Shown: positions 42,451-51,693, counted from the first letter of the stretch. The stretch is DNA of 64,000 bases from Enemella dayhoffiae (GCF_002250625.1 NZ_NMVQ01000023.1:1-64000); one strand, 5' to 3'. Made by a program: numbers and translations. The notes: generated by a model not told the origin, from the sequence alone.

Positions 42451-43785
42451 ATGAGCACAACAGCCGACACCCCCACGGTGATCACCGCGGTGTCCATGCT
42501 GCCCGAACTCGACAACCTCGCACTGCTCACCGACGAAGAAGTCCTGGCCCTGATCGACAAGGCCGATGCGCAGGTTGCCGCGGCCCAGGCCGCTCGCGCG
42601 CAGCTGGTCGCCGAGGCGCAGCAGCGCGAAGCGGCCGAACGACTGCACCTGTGCTCGACCGCCACGTTCCTGACTCGGCAGCATCGGCACAGCGGCCGGG
42701 AGGCACGCCGGATCGTGAAGCAGGCAACGATTCTGTTCGGCCGGTTCAACCTGATCGCCGAGGCCGCGTGTGCTGGGCTGCTGTCGGACAGCCAGGTCCG
42801 CGGAATCCTCAACGGGCTTCAGGAGCTGCCCGACACCCTTGCCACCGCGGAGTTGGATCGGGCGCAGGAGTTGATGGTCGGGTTCGCCGCCGACTTCGCC
42901 CCCGATGACCTGCGCAAACTGTCGCTGCACGTACGGCAGACGATTGACCCCGACGGCACCGACGCCGTCGAGGCCGCCCGGTTGGAAGCCGAACGGCTGC
43001 AGGCCGAGAAGAACCGGCGGCTGTCGTTGGCGCCGGATCATCACGGTTCCTACCTCCTGGCCGGCAAACTCCCGCTGGCCGATGGTGAAGAACTCGCCGC
43101 GTTGTTGAAGGCCCACGAGTCGGCGCTGTGGCGAGTGGTCACGGAAACCGACGCGGTCCCGCCGACCCGGGCGCAAATGCGGGCGGATGCGTTGATGATC
43201 CTCATCCGCCGGGCCGCGAAGGTCGGTGATGCACCCAAGAATGGTGGCGATCGTCCGCGGATCTCTGTGCTGGTGTCGTTGGAGACGTTGCGCACGGGTC
43301 TGGGTACGGTGCAGGTGTCGTGCGGGGAGCATCTGTCGGCGACCGAGGTGCGCCGGCTGGCGTGTGATGCCGACATCCTGCCGGTCGTGATGAACGGCAA
43401 AGGGGTTCCGATGGAGGTTGGCACGCCGCAGCGGCTGGTCACCTCGGAGATCCGGGCCGCTCTCATGGCCCGGGACAAGGGGTGTGTGTTCCCGGGCTGT
43501 ACGCATCCGCCGGAGGACTGCGAGGCCCACCACGTCCAACCGTGGTGGGCGTACGGCCCGACGAAACTGTGGAACCTGGTGCTGCTGTGCCCCCACCACC
43601 ACCGCCAGGTCGAACCCGCCCGCGACCGACCCTGGAATGCCGACAACCCCGAACGCTGGGCCATCCGCCTCGACCCCGACGGGTTGCCGTTCGTGATCCC
43701 ACCGAAGTACTTCAACACTGACCGGAAGCACACCCGCCATGCCCGTTTCCGAATCCCCAGACCCTGTGACCCCAACGCCCCCTGA
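42451..43785 (+). CDS. DUF222 and HNH endonuclease domain protein (REP13E12-like)
   Basis: A 444-residue protein: an Ala/Glu-rich helical DUF222 domain (about residues 15-300) and a C-terminal HNH nuclease domain with CVFPGCTHPPEDCEAHHVQPW (first half) and NLVLLCPHHHRQV, giving the zinc Cys/His set and catalytic His pair. This is the family annotated in mycobacteria as REP13E12 repeat proteins, present in many copies in actinobacteria. The gene is bracketed by inverted copies of a 24-bp repeat variant (42309-42332 and 43825-43848). Activity has not been shown to my knowledge; DNA nicking or repeat mobilisation is inference. Confidence 0.9.
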   Translation: MSTTADTPTVITAVSMLPELDNLALLTDEEVLALIDKADAQVAAAQAARAQLVAEAQQREAAERLHLCSTATFLTRQHRHSGREARRIVKQATILFGRFNLIAEAACAGLLSDSQVRGILNGLQELPDTLATAELDRAQELMVGFAADFAPDDLRKLSLHVRQTIDPDGTDAVEAARLEAERLQAEKNRRLSLAPDHHGSYLLAGKLPLADGEELAALLKAHESALWRVVTETDAVPPTRAQMRADALMILIRRAAKVGDAPKNGGDRPRISVLVSLETLRTGLGTVQVSCGEHLSATEVRRLACDADILPVVMNGKGVPMEVGTPQRLVTSEIRAALMARDKGCVFPGCTHPPEDCEAHHVQPWWAYGPTKLWNLVLLCPHHHRQVEPARDRPWNADNPERWAIRLDPDGLPFVIPPKYFNTDRKHTRHARFRIPRPCDPNAP

Positions 43786-43824
43786 GCGCGCAGGGGGCGA
43801 GGGAGTCGAAGGGAACTCAACAGG

Positions 43825-43848
43825 GCTTCGACTCGCAAGCTCGCTCAG
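43825..43848 (-). repeat. Family A variant, inverted copy downstream of the HNH gene
   Basis: Reads on the minus strand as CTGAGCGAGCTTGCGAGT plus CGAAGC, identical in 23 of 24 positions to 42309-42332 in opposite orientation. Its TGA is the stop codon of the convergent RCC1-like gene. Confidence 0.88.
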
Positions 43849-44678
43849 CAGACGTGCTGGGCGAAGTCGCACTGGCCGTCGGCGTTGTTGCCGGTGGCGA
43901 GGATGGTTCCGTCAGAGCGGAGGGCGAGTGAGTGGGTGGAGCCGGCGGCGATCGCGACGACATCGCGCCAACCGGTGACGCGGCACTGTTCGTGCTGGTC
44001 GAGCCCGGTCGCGAGCACTCGGCCGGAAGAGGTCAGCCCGAGGGTGTGATAGCTGCCCGCGGCGACGGCGACGACGTCTGTCCACTCGTCCACCGCACAC
44101 GCCCCGGTGGAGCGGTCACCGGTTGCCAGCACGCGGCCATCCCGCCCCACCGCCACCGTGTGCAGATAGCCGGCCGCGATCCCGACCAGGCCGCGCCAGT
44201 CGGTCACCGCACACTGACCGCGCCTGTCCGCGCCAACCGCGTGAGCGCTCCCGTCGGCGCGGATGCCTACGGAATGCCAGTCACCACAGGAAACGGTGAC
44301 CACCTCACGCCAACCGCCAGCCGCGCACTGGCCCTCGTCAGAGCGGCCGACCGCGAGCACTCGGCCGTCGGCGAGCAGGCCGAGCGTACGCCGCCATCCC
44401 GCGGCCACCGCCACCACACCCCGCCAGCCGGAGACCTGACACTGCCCGTCCGCCTGCCACCCCGTTGCCACCACCGAGCCGTCGGCCCGAAGCCCGACGC
44501 TGTGGGACCGGCCGGTGTTGTTGGCCGTGTGCACGTTTCCCGCCGCCACGGAGACCACGTCCCGCCAGGCGTCCACCATGAGCTCACCCGAGGTGCCGTT
44601 GCCACTCGCCAGAACCGTTCCGTCGCCAAGGCAGGCCAGCGAGTGTCGTCGACCAGCCGCTATCGCCACTGCGCGCAT
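43845..44678 (-). CDS. RCC1-like beta-propeller repeat protein
   Basis: 277 residues made of about seven repeats of roughly 38 residues, each with a VVAVAAGxxHTLGL core, then DGRVLATG and a QCxVxGWRD turn. The pattern is that of RCC1/BLIP-II-like propellers (cd: AAGxxHxxAL). No signal peptide or membrane segment is seen, so it is probably cytoplasmic and used for protein binding. ATG 44678 has GGAGGAGG at 7 nt; ATG 44684 is too close to it. The stop codon lies inside the family A repeat at 43845-43847, so the true C-terminus may have been altered by repeat insertion. Confidence 0.75.
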   Translation of the reverse strand: MRAVAIAAGRRHSLACLGDGTVLASGNGTSGELMVDAWRDVVSVAAGNVHTANNTGRSHSVGLRADGSVVATGWQADGQCQVSGWRGVVAVAAGWRRTLGLLADGRVLAVGRSDEGQCAAGGWREVVTVSCGDWHSVGIRADGSAHAVGADRRGQCAVTDWRGLVGIAAGYLHTVAVGRDGRVLATGDRSTGACAVDEWTDVVAVAAGSYHTLGLTSSGRVLATGLDQHEQCRVTGWRDVVAIAAGSTHSLALRSDGTILATGNNADGQCDFAQHVC

Positions 44679-44713
44679 GGGCATGCCTCCTCCCGAAGCA
44701 GGCTACGGCCTCA

Positions 44714-45070
44714 TTGGTATGCGATGAACTTGACGTTGTGGGCTTGATCCGCGGCGAGAAGCTGACCGCCTATTCGAAGCGGATGGGGTGGACCGAGCCG
44801 TGGGTGTCCTCGCACGGCAACAAGTTCAACCAGGACTGGGGTTGGACGGTCGAGGGCAACGAGCTGTCCGGCGTCAGCTGGCTGCTCAAGGTGGACGACC
44901 GGCCCTATCTCACCTATCGCACGTCCGGTCGCGGGGTCGAGCCGCTCAGCTCCCAGGCGGGCTATCTGGACCGCTGCGTCTCTGGCCGCCAGGAGACCTG
45001 GGAGGACTCACCCGAGGGCTGGCCGCAGCAGGAGGCGTTCGAACGGAACCGTCGCCTCGACGAATATTGA
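44714..45070 (+). pseudogene. DUF899-family thioredoxin-like protein, 5'-truncated remnant
   Basis: The frame contains KRMGWTEPWVSSHGNKFNQD and later LTYRTSGRGVEPL, which resemble the C-terminal half of DUF899 thioredoxin-fold proteins. The N-terminal half with the redox-type motif is absent; the only upstream start is TTG 44714 without a ribosome binding site. The frame would encode 118 residues. It is convergent with the M23 peptidase gene, 6 bp apart. I read it as a gene fragment; a recent short protein cannot be excluded. Confidence 0.5.
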
Positions 45071-45076
45071 GCAGGA

Positions 45077-45730
45077 TCAACTGCCCGTCTTCGCCAACCC
45101 GCCGGTGTGCTCGGGGCCGGCGGGAGCAACCCTCTTCTCGCACGGCCGGGTGAGCAGCCAGGCGTAGGGATCTGCCGATGTGTAGACCTCACCCGGTCGG
45201 GTGCCGGGCGGGTAGTACTCCAGATGCAGGTGCGGACCGAAGGTGCGTCCGGTCATGCCGACCGCGCCGATCTGTTGGCCGGCCGCGACCCGGTCACCGG
45301 GGCGGACGAGGAGCGTGGAGAGGAAGGTGTACATCGTGGCCCCGCCGTTCGCATGGCGGATCACCACATGGGTCCCGGCCCAGGCGGCGCCTGCTGCAGG
45401 TCCCTCCACGATCCCGTCGGCGACGGCCAGAACCGGCGTACCCACGCGCGCCGGGAAGTCTTGGCCGGTGTGGTACCGGGCCCAGCTGCCGACGGCACTC
45501 CAGCGCGCCCCCATCGTGTACGTCCCAGCGGGCAACGGTGCGCACGGCGGTGGCGCCAGGGGCGCGGCGGGAGTTCGCGTCGGAGTGGGCGTCGCGCTGG
45601 TGTTGGGAGTCGCGCTCGGACCGCCCGAGGGTGCGACCGTGGCGGTTGGGGTCGGCTCGGCCCAGGCGGCGCCGGGGAGTGCGAGCAGCGCGGCGGAGGC
45701 GACACCGGCGAGCAGCGGAGTGCGGATCAT
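45077..45730 (-). CDS. Secreted M23-family metallopeptidase
   Basis: A 217-residue exported protein: signal peptide ending near AAWAEP, a Thr/Pro/Ser linker of about 40 residues, and an M23 (LytM-like) domain. Zinc ligands appear in HTGQDFPA and HLHLEY, with the GTPVLAVADGIVEG core between them. M23 enzymes cut peptide crossbridges of peptidoglycan or activate other hydrolases. ATG 45730 follows AGGA; longer upstream reading is a shadow of corA. The end is Cys- and Gly-containing without a wall anchor. Confidence 0.88.
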   Translation of the reverse strand: MIRTPLLAGVASAALLALPGAAWAEPTPTATVAPSGGPSATPNTSATPTPTRTPAAPLAPPPCAPLPAGTYTMGARWSAVGSWARYHTGQDFPARVGTPVLAVADGIVEGPAAGAAWAGTHVVIRHANGGATMYTFLSTLLVRPGDRVAAGQQIGAVGMTGRTFGPHLHLEYYPPGTRPGEVYTSADPYAWLLTRPCEKRVAPAGPEHTGGLAKTGS

Positions 45731-45833
45731 GGGGGTCCTGTCTTCTGGAGGCGCGCTGATCATCTCGCCCTGCGACCGGAAATGGCAATGGTGCGTCCCG
45801 CGAAAGCGCCGCCGGCTGCGGCAGACTGAGCGG

Positions 45834-46838
45834 GTGAACCGAGGCGTACGAGTGCTGCAGTGGCGCGACGGGCGGCGTACGCCCGCGGCGCAAGAACTGA
45901 CCACGGTCGAGGAGCTGATCGTCGACCCGGACTCGTTGGTCTGGGTCGACCTGGTCGACCCGGACGCGAGCGAGTTGGCCCTGCTCGCCCGTGAGGTCGG
46001 GCTCGATCCGCACTCCGTCGAGGACGCCATCGCGCCGGCCGAACGGCCCAAGGCGATGCGGCACGCCAGCCACACCTTCCTGGCCGTGTACGCCGCCTGG
46101 CTCGGCCAGGACGCGGGGGAGGAGCTGCACGACTCCCGACTGGTCACCTCGCGGATCAACTGCTTCGTGCTGCCGTTCGGGCTCATCACCGTCCGGGCCG
46201 ACGACCACTTTGAAATGGACCAGGTGGTGGAACGCTGGGAGACCGAGGCGGCGCTGATGCGACTCGGCGTCGGGGCGTTGGCCCACGGACTGCTCGACGT
46301 GATCGTGGACGGCCATTTCGACACCATCCAGCAGCTCGACGACGCCGCCGAGGCGACCGAGGACGAACTGTTCGAGCACCGCATCTCACGCACCGTGATC
46401 CAGCAGCAGGTGTACCGGCTGCGCAAGGAGCTGGTGGCGCTGCGCCGGGTGGTCCTGCCGATGCGGGAGGTGGTGAACACGCTGATCCACTACCGATCCG
46501 ACCTGCAGGTGGCCGATCACGGTCTGGACGGCTACTACCAGGACCTCTATGACCACGTGATGCGGGCGGCCGAGTGGACCGAGTCGCTGCGCGACGTCGT
46601 TGGGTCGATCTTCGAGACCAACCTGTCGCTGCAGGACGCCCAGCTCAACCAGGTGATGAAGAAGCTGGCCGGCTGGGCCGCGGTGATCGCCGTGCCCACC
46701 GCGATCACCGGCTGGTTCGGGCAGAACGTGCCGTTCTGGGGCAACGGGGAACCGCTCGGACTGATCCTCAGCGTGGCGCTGATTCTGCTGATCACGGCGA
46801 CGGTGTTCCTCCTGCTGCGGCGGCGCGACTGGATCTGA
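45834..46838 (+). CDS. CorA-family magnesium/divalent cation transporter
   Basis: A 334-residue protein: a large cytosolic N-terminal domain, a long helix (about residues 180-270) and two C-terminal membrane helices. The pore signature, normally GMN, reads GWFGQNVPF (GQN), a variant I have seen often in actinobacterial CorA-like proteins. The tail RRRDWI is cytosolic. GTG 45834 is the first start after the divergent peptidase promoter region. The stop is followed directly by family A repeats shared with convergent kup. Confidence 0.85.
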   Translation: MNRGVRVLQWRDGRRTPAAQELTTVEELIVDPDSLVWVDLVDPDASELALLAREVGLDPHSVEDAIAPAERPKAMRHASHTFLAVYAAWLGQDAGEELHDSRLVTSRINCFVLPFGLITVRADDHFEMDQVVERWETEAALMRLGVGALAHGLLDVIVDGHFDTIQQLDDAAEATEDELFEHRISRTVIQQQVYRLRKELVALRRVVLPMREVVNTLIHYRSDLQVADHGLDGYYQDLYDHVMRAAEWTESLRDVVGSIFETNLSLQDAQLNQVMKKLAGWAAVIAVPTAITGWFGQNVPFWGNGEPLGLILSVALILLITATVFLLLRRRDWI

Positions 46839-46840
46839 CC

Positions 46841-46871
46841 CTTCGACAGGCTCAGGGGTCGACAGGCTCAG
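46841..46871. repeat. Two family A repeats between corA and kup
   Basis: CTTCGACAGGCTC (46841-46853) and TCGACAGGCTCAG (46859-46871) in direct orientation. They start two bases after the corA stop and supply the TGA stop codon of kup (46868-46870 on the minus strand). No other sequence separates the two genes. Confidence 0.85.
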
Positions 46872-48811
46872 AGCGTGATCTGCGAACCCATCACGACGGT
46901 TCGCTCCGGCGGCAGGCAGAACACCGAGGACCGGCTCGCGGCGTTGCGGGTCAGGGCCATGTAGAGCTGCTTGCGCCACCGCGACAGGCCCGGGTTGTCA
47001 CCCCGGCGTACCTCGGCGGTGGAGAGCAGGTAGGTGACCTCGGCCTGTTCGAAGTCGAGTTCGGGCGTACGCCCCCGGGCCAGCTCCAGCGCTGCCGGGA
47101 TGTTGGCGGTGTCGTTGAAGCCGATGTGGTAGGCGAGGTAGACGATGCCGTCGTCGGTGTACCCGAGATCGTTGATCTGGACCCGGTCCACGTGCCGGAT
47201 GTGGGGCACGTTCTCGTAAACGACGCTGACGATCACCACCCGACCGTGCAGCACCCGGTTGAACCCGACGTTGAATCGCAGCGCCAGCGGGACGGTCGCC
47301 CGGTCCGGGTGGGGGACCACCGCCACCCCGGGAATCCGCACCAGTCCGGAGTCGCGGACCTCCTCCACGAAGTCGTCCAACGGCCCCTCGAGTTCCGCAC
47401 GACGCTGGGCGACCAGCTGATAACCACGGTGCCAGGTCGACATCACCGTGATCACCGCCGCCGCGATCAGCAACGGGATCCAGCCACCCGAGGGCAGCTT
47501 CATCAGGTTCGCGGCGAAGAACACCGCCTCCATGCCGCCGATGAACACCGCGACCAGCCCCAGCTGCCACCACCGCCAGTGCCACACGTGATGGGCGAGG
47601 AACAGGAACAGCAGCATCGTCAAGAGCAGTGTGCCGGTCACCGCCAGGCCGTACGCGGTGGCCAACCGTGCCGAGGACTGGAAGACCGCGATCAGCACCA
47701 GCACCCCGCCGAACAGGATCCAGTTCACCACGGGCACATAGATCTGACCGCCCTCGTGCTTCGAGGTGTGCCGGATCGTCAACCGTGGCAGCAGGTAGAG
47801 CCGCGTCGCCTGGCGCGACACCGAGAAGGCCCCGGAGATGACCGCCTGGGATGCGATCACGGTGGCCACCGTGGCCAGCACCACCAGCGGCAGCTGGGCC
47901 CAGGCCGGTGCCATCCGGAAGAACGGGTTGTCCGAGGTCTCCGGCGAGTGCAGGATCATCGCACCTTGGCCGAGGTAGTTGAGCACCAGCGCTGGAAGCA
48001 CCACCGCGAACCACGCCAGGCGGATCGGCCGGGCGCCGAAGTGGCCCATGTCGGCGTACAGGGCCTCCGCACCGGTGATCGTCAGCACCACCGCGCCCAT
48101 CGCGATGAAGGCAACCCAGGGGCGTTCCAGCATGAACAGCCAGGCGTGGTGCGGCAGCAGCGCGCCCACGATCTCGGGGTGCTCGACGATGTGCGGTATG
48201 CCGAGGGCCGCCAGACAGACGAACCAGACCAGCATCACCGGCCCGAAGGCGCGCCCCACCTTTTCGGTGCCCCAGCGCTGGATCGCGAAGAGCGCGGTCA
48301 GGATGACCACCGACACAGGAAGCACCCACTCTTCGAGCTGCGGCTGGGACACCGTCAGCCCCTCCACCGCTGACATAACCGAGATCGCCGGGGTGATCAG
48401 GCTGTCGCCATAGAACAGGGCGGCCCCGAGAATCCCCAGCATGAGTGCCGACACGGCCAACCGCGGATGACCACGGAGCCGCTGCCGCAGCAGGTGCACC
48501 AGGGCCAGAATGCCGCCCTCGCCGTCGTTGTCGGCGCGCAGCACCAGCGCCACGTACTTGACCGTCACCACGAGCACGATGGCCCAGAACACCTGCGAGA
48601 TCACCCCGTAGACGTCGAGGGGATTCGGGGCCACGGTGTTGTGCTCGATGCTGAACACGGTCTGCAGGGAGTACAACGGGCTGGTGCCGATGTCGCCGAA
48701 GACCACTCCCAGTGCGGTCAACCCGACCAGCGGCACGGGCCCGTGCGGTCGGCCGTTCTCCTCGGCGGGCGCCCCGGGTGTGCTGGGCGCTGCGGCCCTG
48801 TTCTGGCTCAC
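46868..48811 (-). CDS. kup: KUP-family potassium uptake protein
   Basis: A 647-residue K+/H+ symporter. The KUP signature GVVFGDIGTSPLYSLQ lies in helix 1 and GEGGILALVHLL after helix 2; about twelve helices are followed by a cytosolic C-terminal domain of about 190 residues. GTG 48811 is used as the start, although its ribosome binding site is weak. The stop codon lies within the family A repeat. The N-terminus is Pro/Ala-rich and slightly longer than in E. coli Kup. Confidence 0.93.
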   Translation of the reverse strand: MSQNRAAAPSTPGAPAEENGRPHGPVPLVGLTALGVVFGDIGTSPLYSLQTVFSIEHNTVAPNPLDVYGVISQVFWAIVLVVTVKYVALVLRADNDGEGGILALVHLLRQRLRGHPRLAVSALMLGILGAALFYGDSLITPAISVMSAVEGLTVSQPQLEEWVLPVSVVILTALFAIQRWGTEKVGRAFGPVMLVWFVCLAALGIPHIVEHPEIVGALLPHHAWLFMLERPWVAFIAMGAVVLTITGAEALYADMGHFGARPIRLAWFAVVLPALVLNYLGQGAMILHSPETSDNPFFRMAPAWAQLPLVVLATVATVIASQAVISGAFSVSRQATRLYLLPRLTIRHTSKHEGGQIYVPVVNWILFGGVLVLIAVFQSSARLATAYGLAVTGTLLLTMLLFLFLAHHVWHWRWWQLGLVAVFIGGMEAVFFAANLMKLPSGGWIPLLIAAAVITVMSTWHRGYQLVAQRRAELEGPLDDFVEEVRDSGLVRIPGVAVVPHPDRATVPLALRFNVGFNRVLHGRVVIVSVVYENVPHIRHVDRVQINDLGYTDDGIVYLAYHIGFNDTANIPAALELARGRTPELDFEQAEVTYLLSTAEVRRGDNPGLSRWRKQLYMALTRNAASRSSVFCLPPERTVVMGSQITL

Positions 48812-48877
48812 CCGGCCAGTATGGCCCCTTGTCGATGGTCGGTGTGATCCATGGACCGACTGCGGCGGTGGCGGAAA

Positions 48878-48897
48878 ATACTAGGGCGTCCTAGTAT
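48878..48897. promoter_or_regulatory. Perfect palindromic operator upstream of the acyl-CoA dehydrogenase
   Basis: ATACTAGG and CCTAGTAT (48878-48885 and 48890-48897) are separated by GCGT. It lies 29 nt before the ATG and probably overlaps the promoter. Such AT-bearing palindromes stand out in this GC-rich sequence and are typical of TetR-type regulators of acyl-CoA catabolism. Confidence 0.7.
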
Positions 48898-48925
48898 CTG
48901 CTCCATCGAAGCTCAAGGAGATGTG

Positions 48926-50110
48926 ATGACCAGTTTCGAACTGTCCGAGGAGCACCAGGACCTGCGTGCCGTGGTCGCCGACTTCGCCCGCAAGGAGGTG
49001 GCACCGCACTGCGCCGAGTGGGACCGCGAACACCGCTTCCCGGTGGACACCGTGCGCGCCATGGGGGAGCTGGGACTGTTCGGGCTGCACTCGCCGGAGG
49101 AGTTCGGTGGCTCGGGCGACTTCACCAGCCTGTGCGTGGCGATCGAAGAGCTCGGCGTCGTGGACCAGTCGATCGGGATCACCCTGGAGGCGGGGGTCGG
49201 ACTGGGCATCAACCCGATCCTCAACTTCGGCACCCAGGAACAAAAAGAACGCTGGCTGCCCGACCTGGTCGCCGGGCGTACCCTCGCCGGCTTCGGGCTC
49301 ACCGAACCGGAGGCCGGCTCGGACGCCGGCGCCACCCGCACCCGGGCCGAGCTCGCCGACGGTGAGTGGACCGTCAACGGTGCCAAGCAGTTCATCACCA
49401 ACTCCGGCACCGACCTCACCGCCCTGGTCACCGTCACCGCCCGCACCGGCACCAAGGACGACGGACGCCCCGAGCTGTCGGCGATCATGGTGCCGAACGG
49501 CACCCCCGGCTTCACCGTCGAACCGGCGTACCACAAGCTCGGTTGGCATGCCTCGGACACCCACCCGCTGGCGTTCGAGGACTGCCGGGTCCCGGAGGAG
49601 AACCTGCTGGGCGCGCGCGGCAAGGGGTACGCGCAATTCCTGTCCACGTTGGACGACGGCCGGGTCGCCATCTCGGCCCTGTCGCTCGGGTGCATCCGCG
49701 CCTGCCGCGACCTGTGCGTCGAGTACGCGCAGCAGCGCACCTCCTTCGGCGGCCCGATCGGGCGCAAGCAGGCGGTCGCCTTCCAGATCGCCGACCTCGA
49801 CCTGATGGCGCACACCGCGCACCTGCTCACCTATTCGGCGGCAGCGCTCAAGGACGCCCTGCCCGCTCAGCCGTCGAAGAAGCAGCTCGCCGAGTTCAAG
49901 CGGGCCGCCGCGATCGCCAAGCTCTACACCTCCGAGAACGCGGTTGCCGCGACCCGGATCGCGACCCAGGTGTTCGGCGGCTACGGTTTCATCGAGGAAT
50001 ACCCGGTGGCCCGTTTCTATCGCGACGCAAAGATTCTGGAGATCGGCGAGGGCACCTCCGAGGTGCAGCGGATGCTGATCGCCCGCGGACTCGGCCTGCC
50101 GGTCGAGTGA
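48926..50110 (+). CDS. Acyl-CoA dehydrogenase
   Basis: A 394-residue flavoprotein of the acyl-CoA dehydrogenase family (alpha-beta-alpha fold). Visible motifs are FGLTEPEAGSDAG, the WTVNGAKQFITNSG loop, and the C-terminal FGGYGFIEEYPVARFYRD and EIGEGTSEVQ, where the Glu is the likely catalytic base. ATG 48926 follows AAGGAG by five bases. A carboxyltransferase follows after 47 bp, an arrangement used in branched-chain (leucine-type) acyl-CoA breakdown. The substrate is not determined. Confidence 0.93.
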   Translation: MTSFELSEEHQDLRAVVADFARKEVAPHCAEWDREHRFPVDTVRAMGELGLFGLHSPEEFGGSGDFTSLCVAIEELGVVDQSIGITLEAGVGLGINPILNFGTQEQKERWLPDLVAGRTLAGFGLTEPEAGSDAGATRTRAELADGEWTVNGAKQFITNSGTDLTALVTVTARTGTKDDGRPELSAIMVPNGTPGFTVEPAYHKLGWHASDTHPLAFEDCRVPEENLLGARGKGYAQFLSTLDDGRVAISALSLGCIRACRDLCVEYAQQRTSFGGPIGRKQAVAFQIADLDLMAHTAHLLTYSAAALKDALPAQPSKKQLAEFKRAAAIAKLYTSENAVAATRIATQVFGGYGFIEEYPVARFYRDAKILEIGEGTSEVQRMLIARGLGLPVE

Positions 50111-50157
50111 GCGCCGACGGCGTGGGACGGCGGGAGAGCACGAGCGAGGGAGGACCG

Positions 50158-51693
50158 ATGGTCGACGGGGTGAGCAGTGCGGCCGACATCCAGGCCGCCC
50201 GGGATGCCAGCGGTTCCCTGGCGGACAGGGCGCGGGCCAAGCTCGACTCGCAGAACAAGCTGTTCGTCCGCGACCGGATCTCGCTGCTGTTCGACGAGGA
50301 GACCTTCATCGAGGACGGACAGCTCGCCAACGCCCTGGCCGGAAACCTGCCCGCCGACGGGGTGGTCACCGGCCGCGGACTGGTCGAGGGGCGCCCCGCA
50401 CTGGTGGTGGCCAACGACCCGTCGGTCAAGGCCGGATCCTGGGGTGCGCGCACCGTGGAGAAGATCGTCCGGGTCACCGAGACCGCGCTGCGCGACGAGC
50501 TGCCGATCTTCTGGTTCATCGACTCCGCCGGGGCCCGGATCACCGACCAGGTTGAGCTTTTTCCGGGACGCCGCGGCGCCGGCCGAATCTTCAAGAACCA
50601 GGTGCTGCTGTCGGGCAAGGTGCCGCAGATCTGCTGCCTGTTCGGCCCCTCGGCCGCGGGCGGGGCGTACATCCCCGCGTTCACCGACCTGGTGATCATG
50701 GTCGAGCAGAACGCGTCGATGTATCTCGGTTCGCCGCGGATGGCGGAGATGGTGGTGGGGGAGAAGGTCAGCCTGGAGGAGATGGGCGGCGCGCGGATGC
50801 ACGCCACCGTCTCCGGGTGCGGCGACCAACTCGCCCACGACGACGCGGACGCGATCGAACAGGCCAAGCACTGGTTCTCCTATCTGCCGCTGAACTGGCG
50901 CGACCAGCCGCCGGTGCAGGAGTCGGCGCCGGCCGCGCGGAAGTTCACCGACGACCTGGTCCCCTCCTCGGAATCGGTAGGCTATGACATCCACACCGTG
51001 ATCGAGGCGATCTGTGACGAGGACTCGTTCTTTGAGACCAAGCCGCTGTTCGCCCCTGAGCTGGTCACCGGAATCGGCCTGCTGGAAGGAAAACCGGTCG
51101 GAGTCGTGGCCAACCAGCCGGCGGTGAAGGGGGGCGTACTCTTCGTCGACTCCGCCGACAAGGCCGCCCGCTTCATCTGGTTGTGCGACGCGTTCAACCT
51201 CCCGCTGCTCTATCTGGCCGACGTGCCCGGGTTCATGATCGGCTCGGCGGTGGAGAAGCAGGGCATCATCCGGCACGGGGCGAAGATGATCACCGCGATG
51301 TCCGAGGCGACCGTGCCGTCCATCTCGCTGATCGTCCGCAAGGCCTACGGGGCCGGCTTGTACGCCATGTGCGGACCCGGTTTCGGGCCGGACGCCTGTC
51401 TCGCCCTGCCCACCGCCAAGATCGCCGTGATGGGGCCAGAGGCGGCGATCAACGCCGTGTACGCCAACAAGATCGCCGCGATCGAGGATCCGGCCGAGCG
51501 CGAGGCCTACGTGGCGAAGCTGCGGGAGGAATATGAGGTCGACATCGACATCCTGCGGTTGGCCAGCGACCTGGTGATCGACGGGATCATCAACCCCGGT
51601 GAGGTGCGCGGGGAACTGATCGCGCGATTCGCCGCCGCCGCCGGGAAGGACCGACACCTGGTTGCCCGTCGGCACGGCATTCCTCCGGTCTGA
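50158..51693 (+). CDS. Acyl-CoA carboxylase beta (carboxyltransferase) subunit
   Basis: A 511-residue crotonase-fold carboxyltransferase. The N-terminal half has SAGARI, FGPSAAGGAYIPAF and LGSPRMAEMVVGE; the C-terminal half has GVVANQPAVKGG, VPGFMIGSAVEKQGIIRHG and RKAYGAGLYAMCGPGFG. It is more like the group found next to acyl-CoA dehydrogenases than like PccB, and I cannot assign propionyl-, methylcrotonyl- or geranyl-CoA specificity. ATG 50158 follows GGGAGG. The alpha subunit is presumably the one at 38692-40458. Confidence 0.88.
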   Translation: MVDGVSSAADIQAARDASGSLADRARAKLDSQNKLFVRDRISLLFDEETFIEDGQLANALAGNLPADGVVTGRGLVEGRPALVVANDPSVKAGSWGARTVEKIVRVTETALRDELPIFWFIDSAGARITDQVELFPGRRGAGRIFKNQVLLSGKVPQICCLFGPSAAGGAYIPAFTDLVIMVEQNASMYLGSPRMAEMVVGEKVSLEEMGGARMHATVSGCGDQLAHDDADAIEQAKHWFSYLPLNWRDQPPVQESAPAARKFTDDLVPSSESVGYDIHTVIEAICDEDSFFETKPLFAPELVTGIGLLEGKPVGVVANQPAVKGGVLFVDSADKAARFIWLCDAFNLPLLYLADVPGFMIGSAVEKQGIIRHGAKMITAMSEATVPSISLIVRKAYGAGLYAMCGPGFGPDACLALPTAKIAVMGPEAAINAVYANKIAAIEDPAEREAYVAKLREEYEVDIDILRLASDLVIDGIINPGEVRGELIARFAAAAGKDRHLVARRHGIPPV

